Shown in pieces: positions 1 through 11,346 of a stretch of DNA of 64,000 nt (the first letter of the stretch is position 1; each line of letters opens with the position of its first letter). The stretch covers positions 86,534 through 150,533 of the forward strand of contig AZLU01000095.1 of NCBI GenBank assembly GCA_002224055.1, in the 5' to 3' direction. Below the pieces are notes generated by a model, which ran no database searches, was not told the origin of the DNA, and worked only from the letters and a program-made list of their open reading frames with translations. The position numbers and the translations under genes are program-made. This DNA comes from Pezizomycotina sp. ARF18. Taxonomy: Eukaryota; Ascomycota.

Positions 1-2517
1 GACTCTGATCCGTCTATGATCCAAACCTTACGTCGGCCCAGGCTTACAACGGCCCTATGGCACCCGTCGGGAACGTTCATTTTGACCGGATACGAGGATT
101 CATGTATGGCTTTCTGGACCCGAAGGATGGGAAGCTGCTGCAAGCCAGGACAATACAGGATTCAGACGTGCACTTGTCGGTCAGCCTTCACAGCCCTGGA
201 AGGATACCGGAGGAACGTTCTCGTTAGACAGCCCTTTTTCAAAATAGCATGGTGCTGTTCTGCCAATCCGGACGAGACAAGTATCCTAGTGGCCGGTGGG
301 AATTCTGTATCGATGGCCGCAAAGGGGTTGACGCTGTTCGAACTGGGAGTCACCCCGTCAACTATAACTACCTCTTATCAACTGTTATCTGAACATTTTG
401 CCTCCCCGAAGCGCCAGAGAGTGCTTCCGACACCACCGCTGGACGACGTTGTCGATTTTTGCCTCATAAACAGGACTTCGCCTCATTATGCAGGTTCTCA
501 CGATCCGATGGCGATTTTGGCGCTACTTTCTAACGGAGAACTAATTACGCTTAGTTACCCGACGGTTCGCCAATTTCGCCGACTTCGGTCTTCCATATCT
601 CACTGGCCATGATCCAACCACCGCCTACAAAGTTGCGTGTTACACCAATCAGCCGGGAAAGGTGGCTGGCATGGTTGAAAGCAAAGACAAGCCTCCCAAT
701 TCTTGAAGGGAGGAGCTGCGCTGAAGAGAGTCAACAAGAGACCTGAACGAAGGGAGCTCGTCCATACAATTCACGGAGACGGCACGATAAGGATATGGGA
801 TCTTGGACACAATGACGAGATTGAAAACTTTGATTGTATCGAAGTAGACCTTTCGAAGGGACTAAGCCGTCTCAGCAACCTCGAGGTCTCCTCAACTTCG
901 TTCTCATATGACACTGGCGAATTCGCTGTAGGAATGGCGACGGGAGAGTTGTTGATATACCGCTGGGTCGAAACAAATTTTACCACAGCTCTGGATTCGA
1001 ACGTGGCGACGACGCGAAGCCGGGGGAAGTCAAGGACGTGAGCAACAGAGCCGACCCGAGGATCAAAGAGAGTCTTCTTCCGTTGAGCCTGGTGGATAAT
1101 AAAGCGGGGCCTGTGAAAGCGGTAGCTGTATCGGACGTCGGATTCATTGCGGCGGGTTACGACAATGGCAGTATATGTGTGGTAGACATGAGGTCCTGCG
1201 GTGATATATTTCTCTACGGTGCAATCAATTTCCAGGGAATCGAAGAGGAGCAGTCTACGCAGAACGAATACGCAGCCTTTGGGAACAGAAGTACCGACCT
1301 GTCTCGAGTTCTCCGTTTTGACGTTGGAAAATGAATCTTATTCCAGTATCTGCCTGCACGTGGGCACCAGCATGGGCCATGTTGCCACCTTCAAGATATT
1401 GCCGGACGGTGAAGGTACACGTGGAGTTCGTCGCGGCATTCAACGTTGAAGAGCCTCCAATTTACCTTGTGCCTTTAAATGCGGATAATGGTCTACGGGC
1501 GTCTGCGAGCCCGAACGCCGTAGCTGGCCTGCGGCAGGGCAGAAGGTGCACGGTGTCTTACTTGCGGTCACGAAGTCTGGTGCCAGGATTATCAAGCCAC
1601 CGTCAGGGAAAGGAAGTCACAAATCATGGGACGATACTTGCGTGTCCGCTTCCATCGGCGAATTTCATGACCGGGCATTGCGCTTTTGTGCGTCATGGAC
1701 AGCGGAAAAGTTAGGGTATACAGTATTCCGGCGCTGAAGGAGATTGATTCGTTAGCGTCACATCGGTGTTCGACCTTCGGAGGTAAGAAATTTTGCTCCT
1801 ATGGCGTTTAATAACTATCTGATGGGGAAATGGACAGAATACACGAATCTAAAGTAACGCCGAGCGGTTGTGTTGTCTCATGGACTGGTCCGACAGAGAT
1901 TGGACTTGTCAATGTGTGGGCACCGGAAAAATCATGTAAGCGAATTCTCTCTCTAAAGCACCTACCGATTTCTTGAACATTATTATACTAACGTAACCTA
2001 AAAATTAAAAAGAGCCGACAGACCAAGTGACGAACTTTACAATGATCAAATGCCAGTCCCAGCGCGACCACAATTTCGAACTTCCAGTGGATCAGCGTAC
2101 TCAGCACGTCTCTAGCGAGGATTCGACCTCTTAGGTAAGCAAGAAAGCACTCTAGGCTTGTTTCTTCTCTCGTAAAGCGTCGCTAATCTTGAATTACTTC
2201 TTCATTCTGTTATTCTTTAGTTGGGGCCCGACCGTCCAATGTCTAAAAGGATCCTAGAAGAACAGCGATTCGCTGCTGCCCAGGAGCGCCAGGATACTAG
2301 GCAAAAAGCTCAATCACCTGAATCCGGCTCAAGCTCTAACAGTGTCTTCGGCAATATGGCCAAAAACCTACAACAACGCACTGAAGGTCTCAGCCTGTGG
2401 AGTGATAACATGGATAAGCTAGAGGAAAATAGCGCTAGCTTCGCAGAAGCAGCATCCAAGTTCGCAAGTCAACAGAAAAAGAAAATGCTCATTGGAGGAT
2501 TAAAGAATTTCTTCTAG
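1..2517 (+). CDS. Lgl/tomosyn/Sro7-family WD40 protein, 3' part (5' end outside window)
   Basis: This family binds the plasma-membrane t-SNARE and the exocyst or Rab Sec4 to control polarised exocytosis. The window opens inside the gene. WD-like blades can be followed through several frames: ALWHPSGTFILTGYEDS near position 50, DDVVDFCLINR near 445, HGDGTIRIWDLG near 770, and VAVSDVGFIAAGYDNGSICV near 1120. Further 3', SGCVVSWTGPTEIGLVNVW (about 1865-1920) continues into the last exon (2221-2517). That exon encodes a basic-acidic tail containing FGNMAKNLQQRTEGLSLW, the R-SNARE-like segment at the C-terminus of Sro7 and tomosyn, and ends KKMLIGGLKNFF. Introns are visible near 1782, 1933 and 2135, the last running GTAAGC to TTTAG. 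Several one-base frame breaks occur (for example near 600, 820 and 1440). The N-terminal propeller is missing. The family is secure; the choice among Sro7, tomosyn and Lgl is an inference. Confidence 0.85.
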
Positions 2518-5500
2518 GGTAAACTGATTATAATGCTAATACAAAATTTTATATAAAAAAAAACTTGCTTTCGTTTTCAGTCTTTTCCTCTCTATTTTTC
2601 TCACTCTCTCATGTATTTTGTGTGGAGACTTGGGCCGGATACTGGTTTTTGGTGCGGTGTTTCCCGCCACAAGTGAAAGATTTTACTCGCATTTCTCGAT
2701 TGGCTTGCTTTTTTCCAACTTGCAACCATAATAAAACGGCAGCCTTCAAGATCGTGCCGCAATACTGATGATCTGGATATTCAGAACACTTTGCATGTGT
2801 CGTTACTTCCGGGAATTGATTTTATTCGCGTGGTAGGACAAACTCCTTCAGGGCGTTAGGTGCGAGAGCCGAAAGGCAAAGAATTTTTAGGGAAGAAAAA
2901 TAGTACAGTGCTGATTTGTGAAGTTCTGTTTTTTATGTGCAGGTTTCCGAAGCAGCAGCGAATCGTTATATATTTCTATTGATTACTTTACAGACCTTCG
3001 GAGCATTAAAAGGACAGTGCAGGATACTCCTCCTTTCTAGGTAGGTTGACTATACCTGTATAATCTCAAACCAAGCAAATTAACCCCTTCTGATCTAGCT
3101 AGTATATAGTCACTTGAATATGCTGAACTTACCGCTAACTAACTTCTATTGACTCCCATATAGCTCCGGTTTTTGATAAGGTCGGAGGAGCAAGTTGGAG
3201 ACCCTTTTTGCCCAGCCAAAGACAAAAAAGTGAATATATTTTTTTCTTTTCTTTGCTTTCTTTTTTCTCGCTCTTTCTTCGTGGCGTGATTATTCATTGG
3301 GTGCCTTCTCTCTATATACCTATCCATATCTCCTTATTTGTGTGCTTTTTCCCCCTTCGTTCGGTGTTATTGAAAAAGATCTACTATTGGCCATTCGGCC
3401 TGGGGCGAGTGGGACCAAGCGTTACAATGCATGGCCATGGCTAGACAAGTCGGTCAGAAGGTCTAGCCTTTCCCAGGGCAGTTACTCTCTTAGTACCATC
3501 TACCCTTGTTTCCACACCCTCAAGCGAAGGAAATTTTCCTAGAGGACATTAGAACAAAGGAAAAAAAAAAAAGAAAAAAAAAAAAAAATCACAACTGACT
3601 CTCAGTTTCGTGAACCGTTTCTTGGGCCCGTTATCAGTGTCATTATAATTAAAAGTCCTCAGGGACTGAAAAATACTAAGGAAATCTGAGCGCACACCAC
3701 CTATATCCTTACTTCCCGTTATAGTCTTTAAGAGGACCAAGGCTAATTCTACTTGTTCCGAGCACATGTATAGATTTGTAGCTTTATCAGATCTAGATTT
3801 TAACCAGAGATCACCGATCGATGCAGATTCGTGCCAAAACGAAAAGAAAAGAAAACTGCACACGAGAATCATGTTACACCGGGTTGTATGACACAATAAA
3901 ACGGGTATTTATTTTGTCTTTCCTCGTCTTAGGATAATAATCGGACCCTAATCGTCGTTTTCGGTGCGAAGTGGCCGAGCGTGGTTTACTGGTGGTTGGC
4001 TGGTCGCCTGTTTTTTTTTTTTTCTTTTTAATTATTGTGAGTTTTTTTGCGAAGGTTTATCTCCCTGAGGTTTATCTCCCTGAATTTGGCGCGTAGTATG
4101 ACGTCGAATTGCATCACAGGCGTTGGCCAAAGCCGTTTTCCAAGGTTTCTTCTTTCCTCTACTCTGCTCTTAAAAAAATTGAAACCCGCCAAAAATAGTC
4201 CCTACTATGCCTGCATCCTTGGGACACAGGAGCAGTATTTTTTTTTTTTTTTTTCTTTTTTTTTTGAAAGGAAGAAAGAAAGAACGAAGATTACGAGGAA
4301 GGGTAAAAAAAAATAAAGAGGTCACCATTCATCATCTCGATCGATTGTTATGATCGCAACTAATCGATAGACTTCCTGAAATTCTAGATGTTGTATTGTG
4401 CAGCCACTCAAGAACTACCGAAGCGTTTTTCCGTGTCGAATCAGAGACTTAGAAATCCTCAAGGATACTGTGCTGGAAAGAATATGTATAATAGTACAGC
4501 CCTTGAGCCCGTGGTTAAGGCTGAATACACCTACCTACAATTGGGGGGAAGGAAAGGGAAAAGTATAAAAGAAAAAGAAAAGCGGTAGGTCAATACTTCT
4601 TTTCCTTTTTTTCCTTGATTTTATTACAGCCCAGCAGCATCCTAAAGCTTAATGTGGCGGGCCAAAAGATGTATATTGATGATTCTACCGCTATAATCAC
4701 TCTCTATTAAAAAGTCGTTTCTCATATAATAATATAATACTTTTTTGTCTCTGCCCTTGAAGCTTTGACGTTCCTTGGCATCGGGAAAAATGTGGTTGAT
4801 CTCAAAAAAGAAGCGTCCAACTCCTATACAATCACCATGATCGGAAGCAAGCGCTCGTCATCACCCAATTCCTATTCTATAGCAAATTAAATACCCCTCC
4901 CCCCAAAAAAAATACTGCAATCCACACGCTACATCGTCAGACCACCGATTATACCCTAAAAAGACAGATGGAAAGAGAAAGCGGTGGAAACATTGAGGGT
5001 GAGAGGGAAATGGAGAGATGTTGGAGGGGAGTTCCCTCATCTACTCACTCTTCCCTCCATCTCTCCCTCCTTCTCTGTCACCCTTTTTTTTTCTCTCCCT
5101 AACATTTAAGTACCTCCATCGCGATCGAGGAGAAATAACGCCTTTCCCCTTTTCAGACAAAAGTCAACATCAGACGGTTAACATTTCCGGGTCAGAGCGA
5201 ACTTCAAAGGTAAGTTATCCTCAACTTTTTTTTTTGCTCGATGAGAAGGGGGAAGAAGCGGGTATAGGTATCGTGAGTAGGTAAAAAGAAAAGAAAAAGA
5301 AAAAGAAAAAGAAGGTTCAACAGAGTAATTTTCCATGGGGAGAGCAAAAATTGCTGGGAGGCAAAACCGATTCTCGATCCCCATGCCTATTTCTTTTCTT
5401 TTTCCTTACAGATTATCCTCTGGGACCTGGAGATCGGAGGCTCTCATTCGCCAGAATCCAACAGCTTCCCGCAAAAACTAGAAAAGGGAAAAAGGTTCAC

Positions 5501-5916
5501 CCTTATATACATATACTAACGCTTCTCCAAGAAAAAAAAAAAAAAAAAAAAAAAAAGGTTCCCACAGGAAGACAACGCAGATACACGCAGACGAAGCTCC
5601 AGAAAACCCTCAAAATTTTCGCATCACATGCTCAATTCGTGAAGGAACCCTCCTTTCTGGCTCGGAAAGCAATTTAACGCTGGGCCCCGGTTTGTCGAAA
5701 ACTATTGCGATAAGGCCGTTGCAGCATCACACCCTTACACATACATATCCGCCTTCCAAACCTTTTTTGGTAATTATAAGGTAGGTGAGGAGGACGATAC
5801 TTATACTTCTAAATTTATAAAACCCGATAACATAAAGAAAAGAAAGAAAAAAAAAGGGGAAGGATATTGGACGATTGTATATATAGGATTCTTCCCCCCA
5901 AACCGCCTCGTCCTCT
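2518..5916. other. Long intergenic region / probable frq promoter and 5' leader
   Basis: About 3.4 kb without a convincing gene. It holds T-rich and A-rich strings (3560-3588, 4240-4265), a purine/pyrimidine switch at 4960-5100, a run of 25 A at 5532-5556 and several unconserved small ORFs. GATCGA hexamers occur at 3816, 4339 (inside palindromic TCGATCGA) and 5123. In Neurospora, frq has a long spliced leader with uORFs and distal light and clock elements. A similar layout is likely here but is inferred from position only. Confidence 0.5.
4337..4368. promoter_or_regulatory. Candidate White-Collar light/clock response cluster upstream of frq
   Basis: Within about 30 bases lie TCGATCGA, GATCGC and ATCGAT. 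GATCGA-like repeats are the core described for White Collar Complex binding in Neurospora. The cluster sits about 1.6 kb upstream of the likely frq start, a distance comparable to the Neurospora clock box. A related pair, GATCACCGATCGAT, lies at 3809-3822, and a single GATCGA at 5123-5128. A hexamer is expected once or twice by chance in this much DNA, so only the clustering and position support this. Confidence 0.3.
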
Positions 5917-8900
5917 ATGGCGATAACATCAGCGAAGCATATGCCCCACCGGGTGGTGGAGGCAATCTAAGCGGCACAGGCAGCGGTGCTGCTGCGCAGG
6001 GCCTCTCCAACCCAAGAAGAAAACCTCAAGGCCAATCCGTATCTCTCAAGAGCAACCCTTCATTCTCACCTCCAACTCTTCAACACGCCCCTCTCAACGC
6101 AGAACTTGTCGCTTCCTTACCTCTACATCAACAACATCAGTTACAACAGCGAGGCTACCATAATAGGCTCGATGTAGCTGCTCCAGATATCCCGCGGTCC
6201 GGTCAGGATCCTAAAGATCCACATCCCATGGCTAGCGTAGACACCGAGCATTCATCCGGTGGCGATAGCCAGTTTCGAAGCAATCCGGACGACTGGTATG
6301 CATCCTGGAACTCGAAAGTAAAGGAAAATAACCAGACCGCCTTCAACGACGTAAGTAGGGCCCGTTGAGCGGTGAGGATAGATTATCAAGTAATAAAGAG
6401 TATTGACTTGATTGTCTCTTCTCTCTCCCTCTTCCTTTCTCTATCAATTACAGATGATCCACCTTACTATTTAGGGGGAAAGTCAAGAAGAAGAAACCAA
6501 TTGCGAATCCGAAATTCAGCAATCCGAATTTGCCATACAATGAACCCAGCGTGGGTATTGGAGCCGTCGCCCCATACGACCTAGGCTATGATTTTGGGCC
6601 AAGTGGCAGTCTTCCATTGACCGCCAATCAAAACCTTCCCCCCTCCCAATGCCGACGATTCGCTCAGTGACAGCGGCAGTTTTAGGAGTGTGATCGATGA
6701 CCTAACGATCAAAAGTACGGGACATCTCTCCTCTTTATTTTTACTCCTTTTGCCTCGTCATTATAATTCACCTTTTGATGTTCTGAAATTGTACTGACTC
6801 GAGGTTCAATCTTAATCCAGATCAAAATTGAAAAAGAGATTAAAGAAGCTAGAGCGGCTTCATTGCAAAGATGAAGGGACAGACAAGCTCTTCGAAGTCC
6901 GTGTCCACGGCCTTACGCTGTGCGTATTATTCCGCGTTTTTGCTTTTTTTCTCGGAAATGAGTGTAAACCAATGACGTTGGAACAGAGTTTATATGATTT
7001 TTGGTGCTGATCTTCATCTGATTCCAGGGAGAAAAAGCGAGAGTTGCACGACCTACTCCAACGTTTTGCTTCGACACTTCACAAAGACCCGAACGAATCG
7101 ACGCCATCCTCAGGGTATATCAATTCAAGCTTAGGTGCCAGCCCATTTACAAAGTCTTCTATGAATCCGCCATCGTCTTTACCTCAAACAAATCCAACCG
7201 ACTCGGCATATGCCTCCAATGAATCCTCACGTATCGGCAGCACACCATCGAACGCGATCTTGCCAAGAAGAGCACCTGTTACGGGACGAGTGCCGTTAGG
7301 TTCATCATCAAGCCGACTGCCCAACATTCAAACGAAAAGGCCAAGATGAAAACCGTAGTCAAGCGTTTGGAGCATCTTTTTACTGGGAAGGAAGCGCTGC
7401 GATCTGCGCTCTCTCCATTTCCTCCATCCCAAGCTCAACAAGACATCGCCACATCGCTGCCCAAGACGACAGAAACGCGAAAATGAATGCAGGCGAACTG
7501 GTCGAGGAAGAAGGACCGCGAGAGGCGCAGCTTATGACATGGCAACAGGACAAAGACATGGCCGATGCTGAGAGAACGAACAAATCTCAATCAGGAAACA
7601 ATTCAGGTGATGATGCCGGTGCATCAGGGGATAATATTTACCAGCGGCCGACGCGGCCGCTCGACCTCGACCCTCAGCGCTCCCAAGTGCCCGCCGAAAC
7701 TGTCGTCTATCTTGAACACATTACATCGTCACTTCCAAACGATAACACGAACTTTCTTCCTGAAATAGAGAGAAGGCTAGCAGTTGGGTGTACCTAAATT
7801 TGATCACAAATTTAGCGCAGCTCCATACCCTGAATGTCACGGTGCCGTTCATTAAGCGGGCGATTCAGCTTTACAGTAACAAACTCGAACTCAGCACGGA
7901 CGGGAGGAAGATTAGGTGGAAGGGTGGTAGCGAAGGACTAAACTTAGCACGATGGGAGTATGTCTAATAGTGGTGAGCATTCGAACTCTGACGAATCTTC
8001 ACCGGATGATGGAGGTGCTCGGTCGGAAGTAATCCCACTGCGAATAGCTCCGGGGTCACACTTAGCTCGGTTACAAGCTCCGATAAACTTAAGAATAGCG
8101 GTATGGCTAGTAGCAGTGTGAATGGGTCCTCAGTGCAGACAATGCGACCTCGTTTTCATCAAACAAAACTCTCCGCCGAAGTCTCCTCGGCAGGTGATGT
8201 TAGAACGGTTCAAGTACAAGCCTATGTTGGGAACGTTCGCTACTCACCGAGGGTACGAAGATGGCACAGAGTCCGACAGCGCTTCGTCTGAGGATTCCTT
8301 GCTCGCTCCAGAACCTTCTCCTGGCCCGCCACGAATTCTAGACGCCAATACGAGCCCCCAGCCTATCGAAAATTTGAAAAAGCTAGCCCCCATTGACGGT
8401 CCCGTCATATACTTCGGGGTAGCTTCTGTATCGATCTGAGTTCCCAGATTGTTTTCAGCGATGGCGCAAACCAAAGTCATAGCCAATATTACCGCCATTC
8501 GAAGATCCCATCGGGCCTGAACGACCTCCTTCTCAATGTAGCAGCGTCGATAGGACACAATCTGTGTTATTCAACGGAAGCGCCTCTGCGATGGCTTTGG
8601 ACATCGATGGTGACGACATGGAAATGATCCTGGCTCCCCTAGACCCACCAACGGAACATTCGGAAGATATGCATCCCAAAGAGCTGGAAGTTTCTGGCTC
8701 GGAGGTGTACGGCCAGACGACAATTTCATGCTTTACGTGCGCACATCTCACTGCCGGGATGCTGCTTCGAAAGTCAAGGTGCGACATTTCATCCTCAGTC
8801 GTCCCTAGAGGTGTCTTCCAAGATCTCGACAAGGCGGATTCTCCTCCCTCCGGGGCTCCCCTCATCACGTTCTGTCCATCGAAAACAGGATTTTAGAGCC

Positions 8901-9401
8901 GTCGAAGATGCCATCGCCGTTCTATGGCATTTCTCATCGTCGGAGGAATCTGAAGCGCCGAATACAAGCTCGTCAGAACGTATCGTTTCCGATTCGGACA
9001 TGTCGTACAACTTCCCCATCGACCTGGATTCAAGATCCGAAGCAGATGACGATGCTGGCGGCTGGACCTCGAGCGGGAACAACTCCAAAATGGACCTTGA
9101 CAAAGAAGAAGGACAGCGCGCGGTGAGCACGGTAGCTACCGCCGGAGTAGCGTCAACAACGAGGATCAAAGTCCGCTCCTGCTGGGAGAAGTAAACCCGA
9201 AATCGTCCCTACTAAAACCTATGGACCTCTTGTCCATTGATAGGGACATGAGCATGGGTTATTGCTGGACTCTCTCGCTCTAGCTCTGCGAATCCAACCA
9301 GGATGCCTTTGAAACGTGCTCACGATAGTTCTCAAGATATCAACCAGCCCGGAGTAGGCATCACAGAAAAGCCTCCGGCAAAAATCGAGAGGATCGAGTA
9401 G
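5917..9401 (+). CDS. frq: FREQUENCY circadian clock protein (FRQ)
   Basis: FRQ is the negative arm of the fungal circadian oscillator. It binds FRH and casein kinase 1 and inhibits the White Collar Complex. Family signatures run in order through several exons and frame breaks. The N-terminal block has NPDDWYASWNSK, then an intron (donor about 6350) and DDPPYYLGG. Next come VIDDLTIK (about 6690) and the coiled coil KKRLKKLERLHC, leading into DKLFEVRVHGL (6830-6915). After an intron follow EKKRELHDLLQRFASTL (about 7030), a Ser-rich stretch, LFTGKEAL, and WVYLNL..LAQLHTLNV with KLELSTDGRKIRWKGG (7780-7930). Later blocks are PIDGPVIY, CTDLS and LEVSGSEVYG (about 8690), an acidic tail, and PLKRAHDSSQDINQPG before TAG at 9399. 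The ATG at 5917 needs one frame jump to join the first clear FRQ block, so the start is tentative. The identity is firm. Confidence 0.88.
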
Positions 9402-11346
9402 CGTGATTTCTCTCGATTTTCACTTTCAGAATTTCTATTTCTTCTTTTCTTTTTTTCTCCGTTTTACTTTTCTTTTTCCTTCTATTTTAGCATCAGTATA
9501 GGCGATTCTAGAACTACGTCTCCTTTCCTCTTTTCTTTTGCTCTCTTTTCATCTCTCGTGTTTGGAGTCTTTTGTTAATTTCTAGCGCTTGGGTTGCATC
9601 AGCTCTTTTGGTCAATTTTTGCTTCGTGTTGTCTTTAGCTAATTTTGTATCATATGATACTTGGGGTCCCGGTCTGCTTGTATCAGTGTTTTTTGTCTTC
9701 TTGGTCGTTTTAATGTGATCATGTTTCTTCTCTTTCCGTCGCTGTGTTTTGTATACTAGAGACATTCGTTTCCAGAGTTTTCAGAGTTTTTTTTTTTTTT
9801 TTTTTTTTTAGCTGAAGGAACTATTGGCAGTGTTCGAAACAAAAAAAAAAAGCTTCTCGGCGTTATCTTTTTCACGATTCCTATACGATGCATGTTTTTT
9901 TTCTTCATAGAAGATCTAAAAGAGTTGGAAACCGTTAATGCACTTTACGAGGCTATATATCTTCCATATAAATACTACGGCTTGTTTTCATATTGTCTAC
10001 ATTATTTATATCCATTGATAAACAAAATTCAAAAGAAAGGCAATTGATCTTCTATGCTGTTATCCCCCTTTTTTTTCCCCCATCTTTTCTTTTCTTCTCT
10101 TCTTTTTTTCGGCTTTGCAGGTCGCATTGTCTCTTCGTTATGTCATGCAGTTTCCTTAGATACCATTTTTGCTCCAGTTATTTATACGTCAGCTTGAGTT
10201 GGAGCGTGTTTAGATCTCTTTTATTCCTATTCTTCATGTTCATGTTAGCATTTTATTAGTGTTTACTAGCGAAAAAGGGTTGCGTGGAAGCAAATGACAA
10301 TATTTGTTCTCAAGAACATATACCTTCTCTTCTATTCTACACGTGAAGTATTCTTTTCGTAAACTTCCGCCCCTTCATGATTTTCAAAAAAAAAAAAAAA
10401 AATCTCTTCATTGAGTGATCATGAGCGTTTGGATGGCCAGAAAGCCTTCATCCGGTAGATTTTGTGAGCGAAATTATTTGAAAACTGTTCACTATGTATA
10501 TATATATCAATAGCATTATCAATAATGATCAGTAAGAATTACAAAAGTCACTTCGAGACGTACGAACAGAAATACCGTGATATTCTACGGGGTATATTTT
10601 GACATTGTCTACTACGGACTCAGTGGAATACACACCCACGTTGCAATGGGCATTTGTAATGTTAGCAACATGGGCTTCTTTCGTTCATTCGTAAGCCATG
10701 GCCCAGGTGGCCCAGGATTACTATAGTGGAAAGGAGCTCGAGTTCGAAGATCTAGTAAAAATAGCCAAAAATAAGGCGAGAGGGGAGAAAAGAAATCAGG
10801 AAAGTAGAAAGGTAGGTGATTGAGAAGAAAGGATTGATGGTCTCTAAATTGATGGATCCATGGGCTTTCGTCGCGGTGCTGGCCTAGGGGTAGAGAGGGA
10901 TCCATGACAGAGTTCTCAAGTTGATGACAGTTCACCAGAAGTATAGCAATAGACATCACGCGAGTAAATGAATATAAGAACCGTGCTAATTCTGAATTTC
11001 GTGTAATAATGCTTTTGAAGAGAAAAATATCTCTCCAGTTCCTAGTTCTACCTAGGTAGTTTCCCATTGAGAATGCTTGACAGTTGATGGGAAAACAAAC
11101 GGATAGCTAAGAACAGGAGTTCGTGAAAAAGAACTGTTAAAAAAACCTTGAAAACAAAAGAGAAAAAGAAAGAGATAAAAATGAGAAAGGGAACCTCCTA
11201 GTGTCTCGCTTTCTAAATGCCATTATAGAAAAAACGAGAAAGTCTCGGAAAACAAACAGAAAACAACCCGGTAATAGAAAATATAATAAGAGAAACCCCC
11301 AAATTCCTTAGTGAAAAATAAAGAGATACAAAGAGAGTTTAGCAAT
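9402..11346. other. Convergent intergenic region between frq and Argonaute
   Basis: About 1.9 kb holding both 3' UTRs. It is T-rich on the frq side, with runs of T at 9787-9809 and A at 9841-9851, and contains no recognised gene. A 151-codon minus-strand ORF at 10612-11067 has no recognisable domain and probably arises by chance or lies in the Argonaute 3' UTR. Overlapping 3' transcripts are possible here. Confidence 0.4.

Noticed and set aside
4247-4320. Poly(A)/poly(T) pairs as retrotransposon (LINE/SINE) ends
   Set aside because: No target-site duplications or element bodies were recognised next to the tracts.
10612-11067. 151-codon minus-strand ORF between frq and Argonaute
   Set aside because: Its translation has no recognisable domain or conserved block, it lies directly downstream of the Argonaute stop, and other random ORFs of 110-130 codons occur in noncoding DNA here.
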